Shown here piece after piece: positions 63,934 through 64,000 of a DNA stretch of 64,000 nt. Position 1 is the stretch's first letter; the number at the start of each line of letters is the position of its first letter. The notes beneath the pieces are model-generated. The model was not told the origin of the DNA, ran no database searches, and saw only the letters and a program-made list of their open reading frames with translations. The stretch covers positions 113,009 through 177,008 of the forward strand of contig DATCTN010000007.1 of NCBI GenBank assembly GCA_036567965.1, read 5' to 3'. This stretch comes from Candidatus Kryptoniota bacterium (GTDB lineage: Bacteria > Bacteroidota > Ignavibacteria > Kryptoniales > JAKASW01). The position numbers and the translations under genes were made by a program.

Positions 63934-64000
63934 ATGCTTCCTGTCGCTCGGTTCCAACCTCGGCGACAGGTTGAGGTACCTGGATGAAGGAGTTAAGGCT
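63917..64000 (+). CDS. folK: HPPK (6-hydroxymethyl-dihydropterin pyrophosphokinase), N-terminal part
   Basis: The frame opens at ATG 63917 inside the folB end and runs off the right edge after 28 codons. The sequence VECFLSLGSNLGDRLRYLDE carries the HPPK opening LxLGSNLGDR. This enzyme uses the product of FolB, so the pair makes metabolic sense. The gene is cut by the window edge. Confidence 0.88.
   Translation, partial: MKEEVECFLSLGSNLGDRLRYLDEGVKA

Noticed and set aside
1-64000. CRISPR arrays, insertion sequences, prophage or integrase genes
   Set aside because: No regular direct repeats, transposase or integrase motifs were seen anywhere in the window.

Overview
The window reads as one contiguous stretch of bacterial chromosome of roughly balanced base composition. 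It is densely packed with housekeeping and carbohydrate genes, and I see no phage, insertion-sequence, CRISPR, rRNA or tRNA genes. A Gram-negative envelope is indicated by an LptF/LptG pair, a lipobox protein, an outer-membrane barrel protein and UppP. A two-gene Rieske/cytochrome b operon has no cytochrome c1 or f, and its second haem-ligand pair has b6-type spacing (14 residues). Together with a small N-anchored protein of a type I associate with that group, this suggests a member of the FCB superphylum, perhaps near Chlorobiota/Ignavibacteriota. That placement is inference.

Layout. 1-4.8 kb: the end of folC, rho, then thiolase, 3-hydroxyacyl-CoA dehydrogenase and acyl-CoA dehydrogenase (a beta-oxidation or butyrate-type module). 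4.9-7.4 kb: a secreted GH20-like enzyme. 7.5-11.2 kb: a hotdog thioesterase, then on the minus strand holA, a cyclophilin lipoprotein, uppP and an outer-membrane protein. 11.3-16.3 kb, minus strand: lutABC (lactate oxidation) followed by a fused ADH-MocA oxidoreductase. 16.7-24.6 kb: two paralogous GH63-type exported hydrolases, galT and a GH31 alpha-glucosidase. 24.8-29.5 kb: dnaK and clpB separated by a terminator, with a sigma54-like promoter before dnaK. 29.6-30.6 kb, minus strand: a PAP2 phosphatase.

30.8-44.1 kb is a tightly packed plus-strand run: hisB, proC, hisH, hisA, hisF, hisI, purE, a PfkB kinase, an RmlD-like reductase, serS, a two-gene heterodimeric ABC exporter with a 2-hydroxyacid dehydrogenase between the halves, and fructose-1,6-bisphosphatase. 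44.1-46.6 kb carries lptF-lptG on the minus strand. 46.8-54.9 kb carries a sodium:solute symporter with a small membrane partner, an M1 metallopeptidase fused to what looks like an Omp85-type barrel, an acyl-CoA ligase and a class-III aminotransferase. 54.9-64 kb carries a structured leader, a small anchored protein coupled to tryptophanase, a Yip1-like protein, an overlapping operon (nanE-like, DapB/Ord-like, CaCA exchanger, DAG kinase), the Rieske/cytochrome b operon with a 65-residue membrane ORF, folB, and the start of folK.

The most interesting items are the M1-peptidase/Omp85-barrel fusion, the NanE homologue with Gln in place of its catalytic Lys inside an overlapping four-gene operon, the alternative hairpins ahead of the tryptophanase operon, the mini-ORF coupled to the GTG start of the first GH63 gene, and the sigma54-type site upstream of dnaK.
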